Below, piece by piece: positions 60,072 through 64,000 of a stretch of 64,000 bases of DNA (position 1 is its first letter; the number at the start of each line of letters is the position of its first letter). A program made the position numbers and the translations under genes. This stretch comes from Halomonas sp. HAL1 (lineage in GTDB: Bacteria; Pseudomonadota; Gammaproteobacteria; Pseudomonadales; Halomonadaceae), in NCBI RefSeq assembly GCF_030544485.1, contig NZ_CP130610.1, positions 3,596,001 through 3,660,000 on the forward strand, written 5' to 3'. Under the pieces are notes generated by a model that did no database searches, was not told the origin of the DNA, and saw only the letters and a program-made list of their open reading frames with translations.

Positions 60072-61799
60072 TTATACCTTCAGTTGCGCGTCGGAATCGC
60101 GAATCATGGTTTTCCAGACATCCTTAACGCGGCAGTCTTCACACATTTCCAGACGAATCATCGCTTCGCCAGCAAAGTAGGGGTGGTTGACCAGCTTCTC
60201 TTTAATAGTAGCTACCGTGCTGACAGTAGCAAACGGCTTGCCGCAGTTGATGCATTCAAAGGCTGCTTCTTCGTAACAAATATGGCGCGTTTCGCGAGCC
60301 TCCGAGGCCAAGAAGCCGGGCATCAGTGTAATTGCATCTTCGGGGCAGGCTTGTTCACACAAGCCGCACTGCACACAATCCGCCTCAAGGAAACTCAGCG
60401 CGGGCGTTTTGCCACCCGACTTGAGCGCGGGGGTTGGGCAGTTGCTGACACAGGCGTGGCACAGCGTGCAGGCATCGCGATCCACCTGAATGGCGCCGTA
60501 GGCAGCGCCCACCGGCATAGCAACCCGCTCGTTGCTGGGGTTACCCAACTCTGCTAACCGTGCCAGCACGCGGTTCAAGCGTGCCCGCTTTTCGGGCTCA
60601 GGTAGACTAAGCGGCGCCTCAGTCAGTGGAGTAAGCGCCGGAAGCGCGTCGCGAGCGGCGTGGTCGGCTACCTCAATCAGCGTCACACGAGCGCGGTCAT
60701 GGCCCAGCGCTTCCAGCAAGGCATGCGCCTGGGCGACTTGATCAGTCAAAAAGGTACTCAAGCGGACAGGCATATCAGGGTGCAGCTGGATACGCACTTC
60801 AGCGGCACCGGCAGCCAGGGCGGTTAGCCACTGGTCGTGGCCTGCGGCTCCCAGCTCTTCTAACGGTGCGTCGATGATATGGCCTGCGGGCACTACACCC
60901 GCAGCCCGCTCGGCATCTTGTGAGTCATGGGTAATAAAACGCAGCACCGGCACCTGACCACCGGCTTCACGGTAGGCTGCCAGCCAAGCGGATAGGGTGT
61001 CTTGCTGGCGGCGCGTTTCCGGTAGACGAAATTCGATAGCGCCCGTAGGACAAGCGCTGGTGCAGCTGCCTACGCCTTGGCAGAGGAAAGGATCAATCTC
61101 TATATGGGACTCAATCCGCCCCTGAATGCTGGAGATGGCATCCGCCGGGCAAACATCCAAACAGCGGGTACAGCCAATGTTGCCGCTGGTGGAGTGCGCA
61201 CATAAATCACTGTTGACTTGAAAATAGCGCGGCTTATCGAATTCGCCCACTAGCCCCACAAAATCGTCGAGGATATCGCTGCGCTGCTCAACGTCCTGCC
61301 ACTGCAGTACTACATAGCCTGGAGGCGGCAGCTCCCAGCGCTGGGTATGCGAAGTTGGAGCAAGATCGAGGATTAAGTCAAAACCGTCGCGCTCAATCAG
61401 TGCACGAGCAATATCCAGCGAAGCATCTTCATCGTCAAGTTGAACGTTAAAGGCGCCCAGATAGCCATTGATACGCAATTGGCTGAGCTGCCGCTGGGTC
61501 AGCGTCTGGGTGACCAGCGGTTCGCTAGACCCGAGAGGATCGTCAGTATCGTTTCCTGGGCTGTTCGCGTCAGATTCAATGACAAGTAGCGTCAGCGATG
61601 CCAAGCCGCGCCCCTGTAGAGCGCGAGCGGCAGGATGAACGTCGGCTTCGGTGCCTATTAACAGCGCATGACCACGGCTGTGATAGGTCACATTGGCAGG
61701 CGTTAGGTTAGCTGGCCACGAGATACGTCGGCGTACCGTTTCCCGAGCCTCGGCATTGCGCTGGTCGTCTATCGACGCCAGTTGGATTCGTTGGTTCAT
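60072..61799 (-). CDS. 4Fe-4S ferredoxin-type protein of the formate dehydrogenase operon
   Basis: 575 aa cytoplasmic-looking protein with four clear [4Fe-4S] motifs: CTRCLDVCPADAI and CQGVGSCTSACPTGAI in the middle, then CTLCHACVSNCPTPAL and CVQCGLCEQACPEDAI in the second half. Near the end a CINCGKPF...CEDC pair could bind Zn or Fe. The N-terminal 170 residues and a central 150-residue segment resemble nothing I can name. Homologues occur next to fdh genes in proteobacteria, and may pass electrons to or from FdhA during maturation; this is not established. It leads the run torD-Tat protein-fdhA-fdhB-fdhC. Confidence 0.85.
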   Translation of the reverse strand: MNQRIQLASIDDQRNAEARETVRRRISWPANLTPANVTYHSRGHALLIGTEADVHPAARALQGRGLASLTLLVIESDANSPGNDTDDPLGSSEPLVTQTLTQRQLSQLRINGYLGAFNVQLDDEDASLDIARALIERDGFDLILDLAPTSHTQRWELPPPGYVVLQWQDVEQRSDILDDFVGLVGEFDKPRYFQVNSDLCAHSTSGNIGCTRCLDVCPADAISSIQGRIESHIEIDPFLCQGVGSCTSACPTGAIEFRLPETRRQQDTLSAWLAAYREAGGQVPVLRFITHDSQDAERAAGVVPAGHIIDAPLEELGAAGHDQWLTALAAGAAEVRIQLHPDMPVRLSTFLTDQVAQAHALLEALGHDRARVTLIEVADHAARDALPALTPLTEAPLSLPEPEKRARLNRVLARLAELGNPSNERVAMPVGAAYGAIQVDRDACTLCHACVSNCPTPALKSGGKTPALSFLEADCVQCGLCEQACPEDAITLMPGFLASEARETRHICYEEAAFECINCGKPFATVSTVATIKEKLVNHPYFAGEAMIRLEMCEDCRVKDVWKTMIRDSDAQLKV

Positions 61800-61997
61800 G
61801 CGCTCTCACGGTCAGGGAATCATTCTTATTATATTTTTGAGTTATATATTTAACTATTGTGGCATAACAATGCGTTGAAGCTAAGTTCAGCCTATGTGCA
61901 ATGCTGATATTTGCCAACCTAATTACCGTCAACGCTGCCAACGCTAGCAACTAAATCAATGCTCAACTTATTGATTTCTATATGCTAAGGAATAATG

Positions 61998-62624
61998 TCA
62001 TAATTTGGTATGAGTGTCAGATAAATAATCAGACTGGTCGTCTAGTGAAGTCTCTTTTACAACGTTGTTACTGGCCGTGCAAGGTGCGGTGTGCTCTTCG
62101 TCTGCAGCTGTCGATGGCTCACTGGCGGCCACTTCAGCCGGAGACTCGGTGCTGCCCTCGTCTACTGGCTTATCAAGCGCCTCTTCCACTTTATGCGTCC
62201 AGCGGCGCAGTTTACCGGCGAGATCTGCCGCCATCGGTTTCAACAGCTTATTGTAGTCGGCGTCGTAGTCATCCAAGCCATCGCGCACGTTGTAGTTACC
62301 GGTGGCCCATAGGCGTTTTAATGCTTGTCGGCGTAAAGGGCCACTAACGCCCGGCGCCATATACGCACTGAAATCGCTGCCTGCTTCCAGCGTGTCAGGG
62401 TCTGGCAAGGTGTGGTCGAGACTGCCGGGGTCTGGCTCCTCAGCTGGCGTTACCAGGGGTTGTTCATTTTCAGTGTTAGGTTGCTCGGCCTCATTATGAA
62501 GCACTGCCTCCTGGTCAGCAGATGCCTCATCTAAGGGCTTAGTATCTGGTGAAGAGGACGCCGACGCGTCCTCTTCTTTTTGCACATGGCGCTTTAGTCG
62601 CGACCAGCGTTCCAGGCGACTCAT
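61998..62624 (-). CDS. DUF3306 family protein
   Basis: 208 aa. MSRLERWSRLKRHVQKEE begins a disordered, acidic, Glu/Pro/Asp-rich region (to about residue 80), then a conserved DUF3306 core: LRRQALKRLWATGNYNVRDGLDDYDADY. The ATG at 62624 has AAGGAG nine bases upstream and overlaps the previous stop (TAATG); the frame to 62792 is an artefact. The family is found with formate dehydrogenase genes; role unknown. A 198 base AT-rich gap follows, before the Fe-S gene; no terminator seen. Confidence 0.82.
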   Translation of the reverse strand: MSRLERWSRLKRHVQKEEDASASSSPDTKPLDEASADQEAVLHNEAEQPNTENEQPLVTPAEEPDPGSLDHTLPDPDTLEAGSDFSAYMAPGVSGPLRRQALKRLWATGNYNVRDGLDDYDADYNKLLKPMAADLAGKLRRWTHKVEEALDKPVDEGSTESPAEVAASEPSTAADEEHTAPCTASNNVVKETSLDDQSDYLSDTHTKL

Positions 62625-63061
62625 TACGGCTGCTCCTTGGAGGGCGTGTCTTTGGCGCGCCCAGCCCCTTTGCGTTTTTTCTTGCGCATTTCCATTGGCG
62701 CTTCCCCATGGCGTGCCAGATAACTCTCGAGCCAGACCTGAATGGCCATTGGCATCGGTGCTTCGAGCACCTGTTGCTCGCCATCCATCCAACCAGCCGC
62801 AACGTCCTGGCTAGCGGTAATCGCATCCGGCTGGGGTGTTTGTCCGGTAAAGCCTGCTCGCACAAACAGTCGCGGAGTAGTCGACGTTAGATTGAAACGA
62901 TAGGCAGCACGCTCGGTCATCGACAGCTGCAGGTTAAGGACATTATCACCCTGATCGCCCAGCGTTAGCTCAGCAATGCGCCACTGTGTCAGTGTAAAAC
63001 GCTTCACCTGCTTGGGCTCAGCTACCAAGGTAATACTGATAGGGCGTAGGTTATCGCTCAT
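62624..63061 (-). CDS. DUF3305 family protein
   Basis: 145 aa. The DUF3305 domain occupies residues 5-120 (MSDNLRPISITLVAEPKQ..., WRIAELTL, ERAAYRFNLTSTTPRLFV). The C-terminal tail is basic (MRKKKRKGAGRAKDTPSKEQP). It is coupled to DUF3306 by TAATG overlap and divergent from fdhD across 176 bases. Its distribution with fdh genes suggests a maturation role. Confidence 0.82.
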   Translation of the reverse strand: MSDNLRPISITLVAEPKQVKRFTLTQWRIAELTLGDQGDNVLNLQLSMTERAAYRFNLTSTTPRLFVRAGFTGQTPQPDAITASQDVAAGWMDGEQQVLEAPMPMAIQVWLESYLARHGEAPMEMRKKKRKGAGRAKDTPSKEQP

Positions 63062-63103
63062 ATTTTAAAAACCCTGCACCTTGCATGGATGACATGTGGA
63101 AAA

Positions 63104-63160
63104 ATAGCACTTAGAAAATAGTACTTAGAAAAATCGCACTTATAAGGATAGCGCTTGAAT
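63104..63160. repeat. Four imperfect 14-16-base tandem repeats in the fdhD/DUF3305 divergent gap
   Basis: ATAGCACTTAGAAA (63104), ATAGTACTTAGAAAA (63118), ATCGCACTTATAAGG (63133) and ATAGCGCTTGAATGG (63148) repeat with a period of 14-15 bases, drifting along the array. They lie between two divergent fdh-related genes and may bind a regulator or result from slippage. Confidence 0.65.
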
Positions 63161-63237
63161 GGGTAGACAAGTAAGCATCCCCAGCGCCATCATCGTCAAC
63201 CCTGTCGTTTTGCGAGAACTATTTCGCGAGGATTACC

Positions 63238-64000
63238 ATGCCCGCCCTTCAGCCTGCCCTTCAGATAAGCCGAGCCCGCTTACCGGCCACCACCGAGATC
63301 AGCATCGTTGATGAATATGGCGATGCGCGTCAGCAGGCCATCGCCGCTGAACGAGCACTCACCGTGTATCTCAACAAACGTGAAATCGTCACGCTGATGA
63401 CGCTGGGCGATGACCCTGAAGCGCTGGTGGTGGGCTATCTACGCAACCAGGGGCTACTGCGTGCCGCGGCTGATTTAGCCGCCGTGCAGGTCGATTGGGA
63501 CGTAGAAGCCGCGGTCGTCATTACACGCCACTTGCCCGAGGACTTAGAGGCGCGCTTAAGCACTCGCACGGTGACGACCGGCTGCGGCCAGGGCACGGTC
63601 TTTGGTAAACTACTTGATCAAACCGCTCTGACGGCGCTTCCCGATACGCAGTTAGCACAGTCCACGCTCTATCAACTGCTGCAAAATCTCAACGCTTATA
63701 ATGAGACCTACCGCAGCGCGGGCGCCGTTCACGGCTGTGCGCTTTGCCGCCAAACCGAGGTGCTCGACTTTGTTGAAGACGTGGGGCGGCACAATGCGGT
63801 GGATACCCTGGCCGGGCGCCAATGGTTGCAACAAGCCGACAGCGCCGATGCCGATATTTTCTATACCACTGGGCGACTGACATCTGAGATGGTACTCAAA
63901 GTGGCGCAAATGGGCATTAGCGTGCTGGTTTCGCGCTCCGGTGTTACCCAAAAAGGCGTCGAGCTGGCTGAACGCTTCGGCGTGATGCTGATTGCCCGCG
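63238..64000 (+). CDS. fdhD: Formate dehydrogenase accessory sulfurtransferase FdhD, 3'-truncated
   Basis: 254 residues to the window edge; the gene continues. FdhD takes sulfur from IscS to the molybdenum cofactor of formate dehydrogenase and is essential for its activity. The two conserved cysteines are in HGCALCRQTEVLDFVEDVGRHNAVD (residues shown at about 165-190, first part). YTTGRLTSEMVLKVA and VLVSRSGVTQKGVELA follow. ATG 63238 has GAGG seven bases upstream. Divergent from the DUF3305-led fdh operon, which supplies its client. Confidence 0.95.
   Translation, partial: MPALQPALQISRARLPATTEISIVDEYGDARQQAIAAERALTVYLNKREIVTLMTLGDDPEALVVGYLRNQGLLRAAADLAAVQVDWDVEAAVVITRHLPEDLEARLSTRTVTTGCGQGTVFGKLLDQTALTALPDTQLAQSTLYQLLQNLNAYNETYRSAGAVHGCALCRQTEVLDFVEDVGRHNAVDTLAGRQWLQQADSADADIFYTTGRLTSEMVLKVAQMGISVLVSRSGVTQKGVELAERFGVMLIAR

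Noticed and set aside
63104..63160. CRISPR-like array
   Set aside because: Units are 14-16 bases, directly abutting and degenerate, without spacers or cas genes.

Overview
This 64 kb stretch reads as a chromosomal segment of a moderately halophilic gammaproteobacterium, most probably Halomonadaceae (Halomonas/Vreelandella type). This is inferred from gene content and protein style: acidic periplasmic binding proteins, several TRAP transporters, a yjfIJKLMC-type cluster, and a formate dehydrogenase cluster with DUF3305/DUF3306 genes. No rRNA, tRNA, insertion sequence, prophage or CRISPR array was seen. Genes are packed tightly, many with 1-4 base stop/start overlaps. Both ends cut through genes: a fumarylacetoacetate-hydrolase-family gene on the left and fdhD on the right.

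Layout. 1-8.3 kb: sugar-acid catabolism (L-fuconate-type dehydratase, FAD-linked hydroxyacid dehydrogenase, HpcH/HpaI aldolase) with its own TRAP importer and a LysR regulator. 8.4-10.6 kb: class III CoA-transferase plus HMG-CoA-lyase-like enzyme. 10.6-17.9 kb: an arginine/guanidino-acid degradation operon (guanidinobutyrase, YjiH-type carrier, 5-guanidino-2-oxopentanoate decarboxylase, aldehyde dehydrogenase), divergent from a PAS-AAA+-HTH regulator. 18-22.2 kb: an UgpCBAE-like ABC importer. 22.3-25.3 kb: RecQ and a RES/Xre toxin-antitoxin pair. 25.3-29.8 kb: methionine salvage (mtnA, mtnBCD, mtnK). 29.8-32.7 kb: LysR with a paired YdcZ transporter, a YbiI zinc-finger protein and a YgjV membrane protein. 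32.7-38.9 kb: a DeoR-controlled ABC importer fused into one operon with a beta-CASP-like metallo-beta-lactamase protein and a PNKP-type 3'-phosphatase; this is the least explained system here. 38.9-41.1 kb: MFS carrier and GlxA-type regulator. 41.2-47.9 kb: malonate uptake and activation (GntR, TRAP, malonyl-CoA decarboxylase, malonyl-CoA synthetase). 48-52.3 kb: yjfIJKLMC-like envelope cluster. 52.3-54.4 kb: moeA, moaB and a DUF1244 protein. 54.5-64 kb: a complete Tat-exported, cysteine-type formate dehydrogenase operon with chaperone and accessory genes, and divergent fdhD.

How the parts fit. The window is mainly a set of scavenging modules, each with a transporter, catabolic enzymes and a local regulator, all feeding central carbon metabolism: pyruvate/lactaldehyde from sugar acids, acetyl-CoA from malonate and HMG-type acids, 4-aminobutyrate from arginine. 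Formate dehydrogenase and the adjacent molybdenum-cofactor genes form a respiratory module. Recurrent regulatory architecture is visible: three separate importers carry an intrinsic terminator directly after the binding-protein gene, and several divergent promoters carry perfect inverted or direct repeats.

Limits. All family names come from motif recognition by eye. Substrates of transporters, the exact sugar acid, and the role of the DeoR/ABC/beta-CASP/PNKP operon are inferences.
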